This document shows, in pieces, positions 27,785 through 36,638 of a stretch of DNA of 47,226 nucleotides (positions are counted from its first letter, which is position 1; each line of letters opens with the position of its first letter). A program made the translations under genes and the position numbers. The DNA is from Gammaproteobacteria bacterium (GTDB lineage Bacteria > Pseudomonadota > Gammaproteobacteria > Arenicellales > JAANXG01), in assembly GCA_024638505.1 (NCBI GenBank), contig JAHEKE010000024.1, positions 1 to 47,226 on the forward strand. Direction: 5' to 3'. Under the pieces are notes generated by a model, which made no database searches, was not told the DNA's origin, and saw nothing but the letters and a program-made list of their open reading frames with translations.

Positions 27785-28447
27785 ATGTGCGGACGTTACA
27801 ACATTATCACTGATACTGACGCTTTGATCGAGGCGTTTGGCGTTATGGTGAACGAACTTGGCAGCAGCGGCGGTGTCATAACCCGCTACAATATTCCGCC
27901 TGCTTCTGAAGTACCTATCGTGCACATCCACCGCGGTCAGCGCACGCTGGGTCTGGCACATTGGGGATTACTTCCCCATTGGGCGAAGGATAGGAAGCTG
28001 GCATTTAAAACTTTCAATGCCCGTTGCGAGACCATTACCGAAAAACCATCATTCAGGGATGCAATAAAGCGATCCCGCTGCATCGTTCCTGCCAGCGGTT
28101 GGTTCGAGTGGAGAAAAGAGGGTGAAGTGAAGCAGCCTTACTATTTCCACACGGGCGAGCTAATCGCTTTCGCTGGTGTCAAGGCATTCCATCCGGACTT
28201 TGATTTACTGTCCTGCTCCATTATCACTACCGCCGCCAGCCCTCAAGCGGCCGGCATTCACCCGCGAATGCCGGCAGTGCTGCAGCGGCAGGAGATTAAC
28301 CAGTGGATGTCCGGGGAAACAGAAATGCCCGCAGTATTGTCTCTGTTGAATCCTTGCAACAGCGAAAATCTGTCAATTACTAAAGTCAGTACGAAAGTAA
28401 ACAGCACGCGTTACAGCGAAGCGGACTGTGTGCAACAAATACCGTGA
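27785..28447 (+). CDS. yedK: SRAP/YedK (HMCES-type) abasic-site protein
   Basis: Forms a covalent bond with abasic sites in single-stranded DNA, shielding them from cleavage. The 220-residue protein must expose Cys2 after Met removal, so the ATG at 27785 (MCGRYNI) is the true start even though the frame is open from 27635. Catalytic residues are present: Cys2, Asn78 (TFNARCETITEKPSF), Glu108 (PASGWFEWRKEG) and His159 (IHPRMPAVL). These correspond to E. coli YedK Cys2, Asn75, Glu105 and His160. I see no clear SOS box in the 242-base upstream spacer. It converges on a small membrane protein gene. Confidence 0.93.
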   Translation: MCGRYNIITDTDALIEAFGVMVNELGSSGGVITRYNIPPASEVPIVHIHRGQRTLGLAHWGLLPHWAKDRKLAFKTFNARCETITEKPSFRDAIKRSRCIVPASGWFEWRKEGEVKQPYYFHTGELIAFAGVKAFHPDFDLLSCSIITTAASPQAAGIHPRMPAVLQRQEINQWMSGETEMPAVLSLLNPCNSENLSITKVSTKVNSTRYSEADCVQQIP

Positions 28448-28462
28448 GTTATGCATTATTTA

Positions 28463-28741
28463 TCATTTTTCAGTTTGCCCTTTAGGTTCTTCCTGCAGCC
28501 GCCGGATAAACTCATAAACACTGAGCTCGTGCTGCTTCGATCCTTCTGCTTTTGCCTTTTTTTGTCTATCGAATAAAAATTTCCCAATAATCGCTATTTC
28601 TGCCAGCCAGATGAGCAACAGGGCAATCACGATCATTACCGTGTTGCCAGTCATGTCGGGTATGTTGAACAAAAACCAGGCCAGAGCTGAAAAAAACAGC
28701 ACGGTCTGCAGCAGGTTTAAAGTCTTTAAACACGGTATCAT
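28463..28741 (-). CDS. Small two-helix membrane protein, unknown
   Basis: A 92-residue protein with two hydrophobic segments (about 8-27, LNLLQTVLFFSALAWFLF, and 33-57, NTVMIVIALLLIWLAEIAII). A charged cytoplasmic-looking tail (DRQKKAKAEG, VYEFIRRLQEEPKGQ) follows. I do not recognise the family. It ends 15 bases from the convergent SRAP gene. Base composition and the regular TM pattern suggest a real gene; function unknown. Confidence 0.45.
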   Translation of the reverse strand: MIPCLKTLNLLQTVLFFSALAWFLFNIPDMTGNTVMIVIALLLIWLAEIAIIGKFLFDRQKKAKAEGSKQHELSVYEFIRRLQEEPKGQTEK

Positions 28742-29144
28742 AGTTGCTGATTATACCGGGTTGGATTGGAAACTTTTATCCCCCAGTTTCAATGCGAAGA
28801 CCGCTATGCTGAAACGAAATTATTTTTAACCATGCATGGACTTCCCTTATGCTGAAGCTGCCAGCTTGGCTTGGTCGACTTCTTTGCTCATTGGGAGTAC
28901 ATGATTATCGCGTAGTGAGTGAAACTTTCGGGTTTGGCACTCGCGGGGTAGAGAAAGCCGAATGCAGAAGGTGTGGGGTCACGGTGACCCGTGCGGTGAG
29001 GTAAAAAAAACTACTTGATCTGCGCGTGTGAGCATGAGGCGCCAGCCCTTTGCTTGCTAGCTTGGCACGCGCCGCGAGTGGAGCTTGGCGTATACGCGGT
29101 ACGACAGCCGCACAGCAACAGTCTATACAAACAGGGCCTAAGTC
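28742..29144. other. 403-base gap with a 15-base palindrome
   Basis: No credible gene. GGGTCAC (28976-28982), a central G and GTGACCC (28984-28990) form an almost perfect palindrome about 155 bases upstream of the GST gene. A run of eight A follows at about 29003. This could be an operator for the GST. Nothing else stands out. Confidence 0.4.
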
Positions 29145-29753
29145 ATGATAACCCTTTATGATTTTGAACTTTCCGGTAATTGTCACAAGGTGCGCATGAT
29201 GCTGTCATTCCTTCAGCTCGAATACGAAAGGATTGATATCGACTTGCGAAAAAAGGATCAGATGAAGGCGGAGTTCATCGCTCTGAACCGGTTGCACAAA
29301 GTCCCGCTGCTGGTTGACGATGAGTTAGTGCTGCGAGACAGCGCAGCGATTTTAGTTTATCTCGCACGTCAGTATGGGAAAACTGACTGGTATCCGGATT
29401 CTCCAGCTGCCATGGCGGAAATACAGCAATGGCTATCGTTTTCTGTAAACGAGGTGTTCAACGGTCTGGCGATGGCGCGCGCAATAGTCATATTCAACAG
29501 GGACTTCGATCCGAAACTGGCGCATGCTATAAGCGACAGTGCTCTGGACATGCTTGAATTTCGATTACGGGAGCACGAGTGGCTGGCGCTTGATCAGTTT
29601 ACCCTGGCCGATGTAGCCTGCTACCCCTACGCGGCCCTGGTGTATGAGGGTGGTATCTCGCTTGATAGGTATCCGGCTGTTCGTGCATGGTTCAAGCGCG
29701 TTGAGGCTTTACCGCATTACGCTGATATGCCCGGGCTGCCGTTCCCGCATTAG
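29145..29753 (+). CDS. Glutathione S-transferase family protein
   Basis: A 202-residue GST: thioredoxin-like N-domain (ITLYDFELSGNCHKVRMMLSF, LHKVPLLVDDELVLRDSAAI with the cis-Pro and the Ser of the glutathione site), then a helical C-domain (WLALDQFTLADVACYPYAAL, the usual FTLADIA N-capping box). Position 10 has Ser in SGNCHKVR, which suggests a Ser/Cys-type class rather than Tyr. Substrate unknown; roles in detoxification are typical. Its stop overlaps the convergent stop of the RND pump by four bases (29750-29753), an unusually tight tail-to-tail arrangement. Confidence 0.9.
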   Translation: MITLYDFELSGNCHKVRMMLSFLQLEYERIDIDLRKKDQMKAEFIALNRLHKVPLLVDDELVLRDSAAILVYLARQYGKTDWYPDSPAAMAEIQQWLSFSVNEVFNGLAMARAIVIFNRDFDPKLAHAISDSALDMLEFRLREHEWLALDQFTLADVACYPYAALVYEGGISLDRYPAVRAWFKRVEALPHYADMPGLPFPH

Positions 29754-32700
29754 CAGGTGTGGGTGAAACGCGATTCTTTAAAGTCGGGACCGCCGGTGGA
29801 TGGCAGCACACGCTTCGACCTGGTCATGGTCAATCGATAGAGCAGCGGTACGGAGAATACGGTCAGCACTGTGGAAAAGCTTAGCCCCCATACAATGGAA
29901 GTCGCCACCGGCCCCCACAGCAGCGATTCTCCGCCAAGGCCGGTAGCCAGCGACAGCAAGCCGGCGACGGTGGTTAGTGACGTAATGATAATCGGTACTA
30001 TCCGTCGCCGCGCCGCGTAGATCGTGGCGTGGAGCAGGGCCATGCCACGGTGTAGACGATCGTTGGCTGCCGAGATCAGCACGATGGCGGAGTTCACTGC
30101 AATTCCGGCGAGTGCGACCACGCCATACAAAGTAAACAGGCTCAGCGTTTTCTGTGTGATAAGCAAACCCAGCACCACGCCGGTGAACGCCATTGGTACC
30201 GTGGATAGAATCATCAAAGGCTGAAAGTAGCTCTTGAACTGGGTTCCGAGTATCAGGTAGATCAGTCCGACCCCGAACAGGAACAGGATGAAAATCGCAT
30301 CCAGGCTCTCCTGAATATCATCAAGTTCACCTGAGAAATCGAGATCAATGTCCGGATAATCATTCCGGATTTTATTCCACTGTGCAAGTAGATAATCGTT
30401 TGCTTCAATCGTATCGAGTTGGGATTTATCGATATCAGCCTCTACCGTAATCGCCCGCCTGAAGTTGTAATGCCGGACGTTGGCGGGCCCGCGTTCGCGT
30501 TCTGCCACCAGCAGGGTCCAAAGTGGAACGCTGCCCCCGTCTTTGACGGGCAGGGTATAGCGCAATAGATCGTCCGGTGATTGCAGCCCCTCGTGTTGGG
30601 CGCGAACCCGAATTTCCAGCTTTTCCCCTCGGTCCTGCATAGTCGCAACAATTTCTCCATCGACCAGCAGGCGGACGGTTCGTGCGATCATGTCAGGTGC
30701 AACGCCCGCGCGTCTGGCCGCATCGCTGTTGATCTTCAAGATCATCTCGCGTTGCCCCGGCGGCGAGTCGTCGGTTATATCGGTGATATATGGGTTGCTC
30801 GCAAGAATCTTTTTAATTTCCTCACTCGCTGCCCGAATCTCCTGCATTTTCTCACCCCGCACCTTGATTGAAATGGGCTTGGTTACCGGCGGACCGCCGG
30901 CCAGCCGCAGAATAGTAATGCGGCTGGGGCCCGGGATTTTTTGCACGTCGCTGCGCAGGGATTCTATGATCAGGTCAACGCTGCGCTGGGCGTTACTTTT
31001 AGCGTTCAATGAGACCAGTACCTGGCCGTAGTGGTCCCCAAAGAAAGGAGCGGTTTCGGTAAAAAGCTGCCCTGCGTACGAGACAATGGCGCGTTCCTCG
31101 TTTGCCCGCACGTGTTTGCGTACCCGGGCCTCGGCGCGCAGGACAGTTTCCATAGTCGTCTCAATCGGTGTGCCCGTTGGCATGTATACATTGACGTAAA
31201 AAATGCGAATGGGATCACTGGCAAAGAAGTCGAACTTGATCAGACCCGTGGCTAGCGCGCCCGTGGCGCCGATAAAAAGGCTGAGGATGAAGACAAGGGT
31301 AATGATAGGCTGGCGCATCACCTTGATAAGCAACTTGGTGTAACCCAGGCGCAGGCTATGCAGCATGCGTACCCGCAACCGGTGAATGCGCGACGGCTGG
31401 ACAAAGCCTACCTTGGCGGCAATGATGTGCGCCGGCAGCATCCAGAACGCTTCCACCAGGCTAATTGCCAGCGCCACGGTAACGACCAGAGGGATGATCA
31501 ACATGAACTTACCCAATATACCGGGCAGCAGCATCAGGGGTAAAAATGCGGACATGGTGGTCAGTACAGCAGTAGTTACCGGGGAGGAGACCTCGGCCAG
31601 CGCCTGCATCACGGCGTGAACCGTTTCGATTCCTCTCTGCAGCCGATAGTAAACAGCCTCTACTACCACCACCGCGTCATCCACCAGCATGCCCAGGCTG
31701 ATCACAATGCCAAGCAGTACGGAAACGTTCAGGGTCTGGTCAAGGCTGCGCAGTATCCAGAACGTGCCGGCCAGGATAAAGGGAATGCCGATGCTGGTAA
31801 GCACGGCAATTCGGCTGCCAAGAAACACCCAGGTAACAAGCAGCACCAGAGACAGGCCGAGTAGCGCGTTGGTCTGCATCACGCGTATTGCTTCCCGCGT
31901 CACCTCGGTCTGGTCGTCCGCCAGTACCAAACGAATACCTGTATCCGCCAGCTGCGCGTTGCGCCTGTCGACATAATCACGTATGCGTTCAACGACTTTC
32001 AAAATATTGGCGCTGCCCTTTTTCGTAACCGCCAGTAAAACGCCGGGTTGACCCCGAAAACGCACCAGCTGTGTCGCATCGGCCCGCCCCCGGCGAACCT
32101 CGGCCACGTCGTTCAGTCGTATTTCACCCTGATCGGTCACCACCGGCAGCGACGCCAAATAGGCCGGGTCGCGATTGGCGCCGATTAGCCTGACCAGCCA
32201 GTTTTCATTATTGATTTGTGTACTCCCGGCGGAGATATTCTGGTAGTGACTGCTCACCGTATCGGCGAGCTGTATGGGATTCAGGCCGACACGGATAAGG
32301 CTGACCGGATCAAACAGAACCTGTAACTCGGGTTGAGCAAGGGCAGTATCCAGAATACGGTCCACGCCCTTCAGACGCTCGATATCTTTCTTTGCGATCT
32401 CAGCCTGCAACCTAAGCTGTTCGTCGTCCGCCTTGGCAGTAACCACCACCGTGGCGGAGGGAAAAGCGTTGGCAGAGGTCACTTCGAAAATGATTGGATC
32501 TTCTGCCTCGACGGGAAGCTCTTCCTGCTTGTTTTGAATTTCGCGACGCAGGTCAGCCACCCTTTTATCGAACACGCGTTCCTCTATATCCTCAAACCTA
32601 ACCAGAATGTTGGACACGGATTCACGGCTGTTGCTGGAGACAAACTTGATGTCGGAAACATTGCGAATTGCTTCTTCCAGGATATCCGTCACTCGTTGTT

Positions 32701-32872
32701 CGACATCCTCGGCTGCCGCCCCAGGGAAGATTGTCGTGATATCGATCCAGTTGAAGTTGATTGTCGGATCCTGCTGACGTGGAATAATGGCGTATGAGAT
32801 CGACCCAACGACGATGACCAGAACGAACAGCAGGTTGGCCAGAACGTGGTTCTGCAGAAATCGGGCAAGCAT
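29750..32872 (-). CDS. RND efflux transporter, inner-membrane subunit
   Basis: A proton-driven exporter of 1040 residues, the usual AcrB/CzcA-family length. It starts MLARFLQNHVLANLLFVLVI, the first membrane helix. Two large periplasmic loops and two blocks of membrane helices follow (GIVISLGMLVDDAVVVVEAVY in the first, with the proton-relay DD pair; a second block with VVALAGIAVNSAIVLISA). The end is poorly charged. The frame is open to 32932, but ATG at 32872 begins just after the adaptor stop. It resembles the HAE1/NodT-linked group rather than metal exporters. Substrate unknown. No outer-membrane channel gene is nearby. Confidence 0.92.
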   Translation of the reverse strand: MLARFLQNHVLANLLFVLVIVVGSISYAIIPRQQDPTINFNWIDITTIFPGAAAEDVEQRVTDILEEAIRNVSDIKFVSSNSRESVSNILVRFEDIEERVFDKRVADLRREIQNKQEELPVEAEDPIIFEVTSANAFPSATVVVTAKADDEQLRLQAEIAKKDIERLKGVDRILDTALAQPELQVLFDPVSLIRVGLNPIQLADTVSSHYQNISAGSTQINNENWLVRLIGANRDPAYLASLPVVTDQGEIRLNDVAEVRRGRADATQLVRFRGQPGVLLAVTKKGSANILKVVERIRDYVDRRNAQLADTGIRLVLADDQTEVTREAIRVMQTNALLGLSLVLLVTWVFLGSRIAVLTSIGIPFILAGTFWILRSLDQTLNVSVLLGIVISLGMLVDDAVVVVEAVYYRLQRGIETVHAVMQALAEVSSPVTTAVLTTMSAFLPLMLLPGILGKFMLIIPLVVTVALAISLVEAFWMLPAHIIAAKVGFVQPSRIHRLRVRMLHSLRLGYTKLLIKVMRQPIITLVFILSLFIGATGALATGLIKFDFFASDPIRIFYVNVYMPTGTPIETTMETVLRAEARVRKHVRANEERAIVSYAGQLFTETAPFFGDHYGQVLVSLNAKSNAQRSVDLIIESLRSDVQKIPGPSRITILRLAGGPPVTKPISIKVRGEKMQEIRAASEEIKKILASNPYITDITDDSPPGQREMILKINSDAARRAGVAPDMIARTVRLLVDGEIVATMQDRGEKLEIRVRAQHEGLQSPDDLLRYTLPVKDGGSVPLWTLLVAERERGPANVRHYNFRRAITVEADIDKSQLDTIEANDYLLAQWNKIRNDYPDIDLDFSGELDDIQESLDAIFILFLFGVGLIYLILGTQFKSYFQPLMILSTVPMAFTGVVLGLLITQKTLSLFTLYGVVALAGIAVNSAIVLISAANDRLHRGMALLHATIYAARRRIVPIIITSLTTVAGLLSLATGLGGESLLWGPVATSIVWGLSFSTVLTVFSVPLLYRLTMTRSKRVLPSTGGPDFKESRFTHTC

Positions 32873-32882
32873 GTGGATGGGG

Positions 32883-33899
32883 TCAGTCCTGCAAAAGGAC
32901 TCCGTCGCCGGACTGCAGATTATGCCGCCCATCAGTGACGATTAGCGTGTCCGCTGGTGACTTTATCACTGCCGGTCGACCTTCGACTGCGTGGGGCAAA
33001 GGCAGGAATTCGGCCCGGTCGTTCTGTACTACAAATACCCCCAAGCCGCCGTCCCGCTGAACCAGGAGATAGCTCGGAATGCCCGGGTGCTGTTCTGTCC
33101 AGGTCAGCCGGCCGCTGGCGCCGACCGCAGCCGATTGCGCTGTGAATCCGAGACGCACCTCCTGGGTTCGGGTGGTGTTATCGATAACTGGGCTGATCCG
33201 GTTGACTTTCAAGGCATAGCGCTCGCCGGAAAAGTCGAGATACAGCTCCGTTGCCTGCCGTAATGAGGGCACATCCGAGGGCACGACCTGTGAAGATACT
33301 TCCACCCGGTTTAAATCCTCTATGTCAAGCAGAGGTGTGCCGACCCTGACAAATTCTCCGCTGCCGATATGCAACCTGATTACTGCTGCGCGGAACGGGC
33401 TTTTTATTACGCAGCGACTCTGATCGGTCCTGGCCTGATCTACCTGTACCTGTCTTGATTCTACGTTCGCTTGTGCCGCATCGAGCTCGGCCTGACGCTG
33501 ATCGAGGACATCCTGCGATACGTGCTTCCGGTCTATCAGCGGCATTGTCCGCTGCAATCGCTGGTGCGCCAGTTTGAGTTGGGCGTCAGCCGCGCTTAGT
33601 TCTGCTTCGGCACGCCGTAAGTGCAGGTCATAGTCACGGCAATCAAGCTCAACCAACATTGTATCGGCGGTTACTTCGTCCGCAGTTCGTGCCTGTACAT
33701 CGATTACCCGTGCCTCTATTTCTGAGCTTATGGTTGTCTGATGCAGGCTGACGGTTTCCGCGGGAGCAGAGAATATAATCGGGATTTGCAGCTCGCCGAG
33801 GGTTTTTGCATTCACCCGCTTTGTTTCTGCGTCCGCGGCGCAGGACAACGCCAGGCATAGCAGGGCAGGGATTAGCTGGCAACGGCTACGACTGCTCAT
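32883..33899 (-). CDS. RND efflux periplasmic adaptor (MFP)
   Basis: Bridges the RND pump and an outer-membrane channel. The 338-residue protein has a signal peptide (QLIPALLCLALSCAADAE), a lipoyl/hairpin region with long coiled coil (LRRAEAELSAADAQLKLAHQ through DQRQAELDAAQANVE), the β-barrel part (CVIKSPFRAAVIRLHIGSGE, VEVSSQVVPSDVPSL) and a C-terminal membrane-proximal domain. ATG at 33899 is chosen because the signal peptide starts there; the longer frame to 34061 overlaps the alkyltransferase-like gene. It sits 10 bases before the pump gene, as a pump-adaptor pair should. Confidence 0.9.
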   Translation of the reverse strand: MSSRSRCQLIPALLCLALSCAADAETKRVNAKTLGELQIPIIFSAPAETVSLHQTTISSEIEARVIDVQARTADEVTADTMLVELDCRDYDLHLRRAEAELSAADAQLKLAHQRLQRTMPLIDRKHVSQDVLDQRQAELDAAQANVESRQVQVDQARTDQSRCVIKSPFRAAVIRLHIGSGEFVRVGTPLLDIEDLNRVEVSSQVVPSDVPSLRQATELYLDFSGERYALKVNRISPVIDNTTRTQEVRLGFTAQSAAVGASGRLTWTEQHPGIPSYLLVQRDGGLGVFVVQNDRAEFLPLPHAVEGRPAVIKSPADTLIVTDGRHNLQSGDGVLLQD

Positions 33900-34254
33900 A
33901 ATCTGACCTGTCTGCGCATACATACTCTTCCGGCCATTCCTCCAATCCTGGTTCCCAGCGGTAGATCGCAAAATCCACGCGGTTACCGACGAACACGACT
34001 CCTTCAGCCTCCAGTAGACTGCGCTGTCGGTCATAACTGGCGCTGCCGGGCGGGAACGCAATCCGGCCCTGGGCGTTGATCACCCGGTGCCAGGGCAGAG
34101 TCATATCATCAGGCGTACTGTGCAGCGCATAGCCCACCAGCCTGGCGCGCCGACCCAGGCCTGCCACGCGCGCAATCTGTCCGTAATTCGCAACCTTGCC
34201 ATAGGGAATTTTGGCAACGGCGTTCCAAATACGTTCATAGGCATCAGACGGCAT
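33886..34254 (-). CDS. Alkyltransferase-like protein (ATL, Ogt homologue without Cys)
   Basis: Binds O6-alkylguanine in DNA and hands it to nucleotide excision repair; it has no methyl-accepting Cys. The 122-residue protein has the O6-alkylguanine-DNA alkyltransferase fold (IPYGKVANYGQIARVAG, GYALHSTPDDMTLPWHRVIN). Trp55 (PWHRV) replaces the PCHRV Cys, which defines ATL proteins. The frame is open to 34380, but ATG at 34254 gives the typical N-terminus. Its 3' end overlaps the adaptor gene by about 14 bases. Confidence 0.9.
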   Translation of the reverse strand: MPSDAYERIWNAVAKIPYGKVANYGQIARVAGLGRRARLVGYALHSTPDDMTLPWHRVINAQGRIAFPPGSASYDRQRSLLEAEGVVFVGNRVDFAIYRWEPGLEEWPEEYVCADRSDYEQS

Positions 34255-34303
34255 GACGTGGTGCTTGTTTGATGAGAATTTTGGGTGGGTGATTCTAAAC
34301 GGT

Positions 34304-34792
34304 TTACGCAGGACGTCGCACTCTCGCCCGACGGTCCAGGCTGTCTTGCGGCCATATCTCCGACGCGTCGTAATACTCACTTACCGCTGGAATATCAGGT
34401 GGAAGCGGTAACCAGGGTTGTTTAGAAGCAGTAAAAATGTGTATATCAGGCGGCAATCGGTCTGGTTCATCCAAAGTTCCGACGCGGATAAAATGAATGC
34501 CGTCACCGGCGCCGGCATAGTTACTCCACAGGGCTATCTGGCACTCAGGGCAGCGGGAGATTTTCTGCCCGAGGCCGCTGTTGGATGGCGTGTGAACGGT
34601 TTGTACTTCACCCTGCACCAGCTGCACGCGGCTGCTCTCAATGAGCGCATTCAGTGCGAAAGAGGCGCCGGATTCCCGCTGGCACCAGCGGCAATGGCAA
34701 CAATGAACGTACAGCGGTTTCGACGTCATGCGGTAGCGTACATACCGGCAGGCACACCCACCGTCGTGAGCTTTAGCCTCAGCTTCTTTCAT
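34304..34792 (-). CDS. GFA-family (glutathione-dependent formaldehyde-activating-like) protein
   Basis: A 162-residue zinc protein of the GFA/CENP-V fold. Zinc-binding Cys motifs GGCACRYVRY, CCHCRWCQRESGA and RCPECQ are all present. The family includes Gfa, which was proposed to speed S-hydroxymethylglutathione formation; for most members the function is unknown. ATG at 34792 (MKEAEAKAHDGGCACR) is chosen over a start at 34879, because the family begins shortly before the first Cys pair. It lies 49 bases upstream of the ATL gene on the same strand. Confidence 0.88.
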   Translation of the reverse strand: MKEAEAKAHDGGCACRYVRYRMTSKPLYVHCCHCRWCQRESGASFALNALIESSRVQLVQGEVQTVHTPSNSGLGQKISRCPECQIALWSNYAGAGDGIHFIRVGTLDEPDRLPPDIHIFTASKQPWLPLPPDIPAVSEYYDASEIWPQDSLDRRARVRRPA

Positions 34793-34922
34793 CTTCAGTC
34801 CCCACAACGCTTTCTGCTTTTCCCGCCAGCAACGTGCGAGCGCCAGCGCTGTCTTTCCATTGAATCCAGGCATAAGCAAGCCATCGCAGATTCATCCAAC
34901 CGGTATGCAGATTTCATCCTCA

Positions 34923-35309
34923 TCAGTTTAGGTCTACCGCATATTCCTTGAGATGCTCGAACGGCACGATATCCAGTGCTTTGCGATGCGTTCGGGTTAA
35001 ATATACACGCGGCGCCACCTTGTTCTGGTAGGCCTCCAACCAGCGAGCTGCGCACAGACACCAGGTATCGCCAGGTTTGAGGCCCGGAAAACTAAACTCC
35101 GCTCTGGGCGTTGACAGGTCGTTACCTTTAGACCGGGAGAAGTCCAGAAACTGCTTCGTTACTTCTACACAAACCGTGTGTGAGCCGACGTCCTGCGCAC
35201 ACGTATTGCACTTGCCGTCACGAAAGAAACCGGTAACGGGATTTTCTCCGCAGGGATCCAGGGGTTCACCCAGCACATTGATAGATTCTTCAATATCTTT
35301 GTCACTCAT
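34923..35309 (-). CDS. DUF2237 family protein
   Basis: A 128-residue protein of the DUF2237 family: NVLGEPLDPCGENPVTGFFR, the Cys-rich CNTCAQDVGSHTVC, FSRSKGNDLSTPRAEFSFPG and GDTWCLCAARWLEA. The family is widespread in bacteria and has no established role; conserved Cys/His suggest metal binding (inference). ATG at 35309 gives the conserved MSDKDIEESINVLGEPL. A frame extension to 35408 has no family match. Confidence 0.88.
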   Translation of the reverse strand: MSDKDIEESINVLGEPLDPCGENPVTGFFRDGKCNTCAQDVGSHTVCVEVTKQFLDFSRSKGNDLSTPRAEFSFPGLKPGDTWCLCAARWLEAYQNKVAPRVYLTRTHRKALDIVPFEHLKEYAVDLN

Positions 35310-35447
35310 GATTCTGTCAGTTAGGTTTTTCGTATGAGCAGATTGTAGCGAGTGTTTGCCGCTTAGGCACGATGCACGGCTAAAATCAGAACGCTCTGGC
35401 CTGTACACGCCCAGCGCGCGGGAGTCTGCCCGCCGTCCGCTTTTAGC

Positions 35448-36353
35448 TTAGAGATGAATCGATTTTAACGATTTTTTGACATCGGCGGTGACCAGGGCCA
35501 GGGCTCCGACCAGAACGGTTACGGCGAGCCAGACAATCGCTCCGTGGCTTTCAGAAAAAATCAGCATGCCCCAGCCGATTCCCGCGAACAGTGCGATAAA
35601 CGTGCCAAACGAAACCAGCACCCCGCCGGTAGTGCGCACCAAGTGAAAGTATATGAATACCTCTAATACACCGCACAGCACGAATACCAGAATTGCCAGT
35701 TCGGCTGTCGATCCCTGCAGCGATAAGCTTTCCGCTTCACCTAAAATGAATAGAAAGGGCGTGACCAGAATAGCGGCGCTCAGGGCTTCTCCAAATCCTA
35801 CCTGCATGACGCTAAGACCCCGCGGCCAGCGGGCGGCAACGTATATCGACTCAACCCCGTAGCAAAGCGGAATCAACAAGGCTGTGATCAGCCAGGGCAG
35901 AGCGCCGTATCCGGGCAGCCGCGTTTGGGGCAGCAGTACCAGGGCAATAGATGCACAGCCCAGCCACATCGCCCAGATGCGTGTTTTTGAAATGGGCTCG
36001 GTTCTCAGCGCCAGTGCGACGGCAAAAGTAAACAGCGGTGACAATGATGCGATCAGCGTCAGGATACCGGCAGGTACGTGCGGAGCGGCGACCAGCGTTG
36101 CGCCCATCGGTACGATATAGCCTATGACGGCAACGACGAAGAAAAATATAAGCCGTTCATAGTTAAAACGGAAGAACTGACCTTTTATCGTAATCAGCGC
36201 ACCGTAGATGATGGAGATCAACAGCAATGCCAGCAGCAACACATTAAACTGGTTGTAACCGCTTTCAACCGCAAGCTTCAGCATAGTGAACTGCAGGCCC
36301 CAAATGGTTCCCATAATCACCAGCAGTAGCAAAAGCCAGATCGATCGAGGCAT
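35448..36353 (-). CDS. DMT-superfamily (EamA) transporter
   Basis: A 301-residue inner-membrane protein with ten predicted helices and two EamA halves. The first begins WLLLLLVIMGTIWGLQFTML and contains VAAPHVPAGILTLIASLSPL; the second contains ALPWLITALLIPLCYGVE and GVLVSFGTFIALFAGIGWGM. These carriers usually export amino acids or small metabolites. The substrate is unknown, and nothing next to it says more. The upstream 285-base gap (36354-36638), separating it from the Rieske gene, shows only weak, unconvincing open frames. Confidence 0.88.
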   Translation of the reverse strand: MPRSIWLLLLLVIMGTIWGLQFTMLKLAVESGYNQFNVLLLALLLISIIYGALITIKGQFFRFNYERLIFFFVVAVIGYIVPMGATLVAAPHVPAGILTLIASLSPLFTFAVALALRTEPISKTRIWAMWLGCASIALVLLPQTRLPGYGALPWLITALLIPLCYGVESIYVAARWPRGLSVMQVGFGEALSAAILVTPFLFILGEAESLSLQGSTAELAILVFVLCGVLEVFIYFHLVRTTGGVLVSFGTFIALFAGIGWGMLIFSESHGAIVWLAVTVLVGALALVTADVKKSLKSIHL

Positions 36354-36638
36354 TACAGGCTTAGTTCAAGCTGCGCTAGCTCACACTCTTTTCAGCGCTA
36401 TCCTAACTCATCTGTTTCTGCATCAGATGCATCATCGCGGCCAGGTGCACGATATGTTGAGTACCACGTCCGTGCGGCCGCCTCAGCTGGATGAGTTTTT
36501 TTGAAAGGCGATCTTGCTCTGCGCAGGCGTGAGTTAATGGAGCTGGGGCTGCCTGTCGGATAAGTCGGGCCGACCTGGCACCTGTAGCGCGTGACGGCAA
36601 TGGTAATGCGCACGGTCTAAAAAGGGCAGAATAAAGTT

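Noticed and set aside
36354-36638. Small genes in the gap between the DMT transporter and the Rieske gene
   Set aside because: The frames on both strands are Arg/Pro-rich, overlap each other and have no start signal or family pattern.
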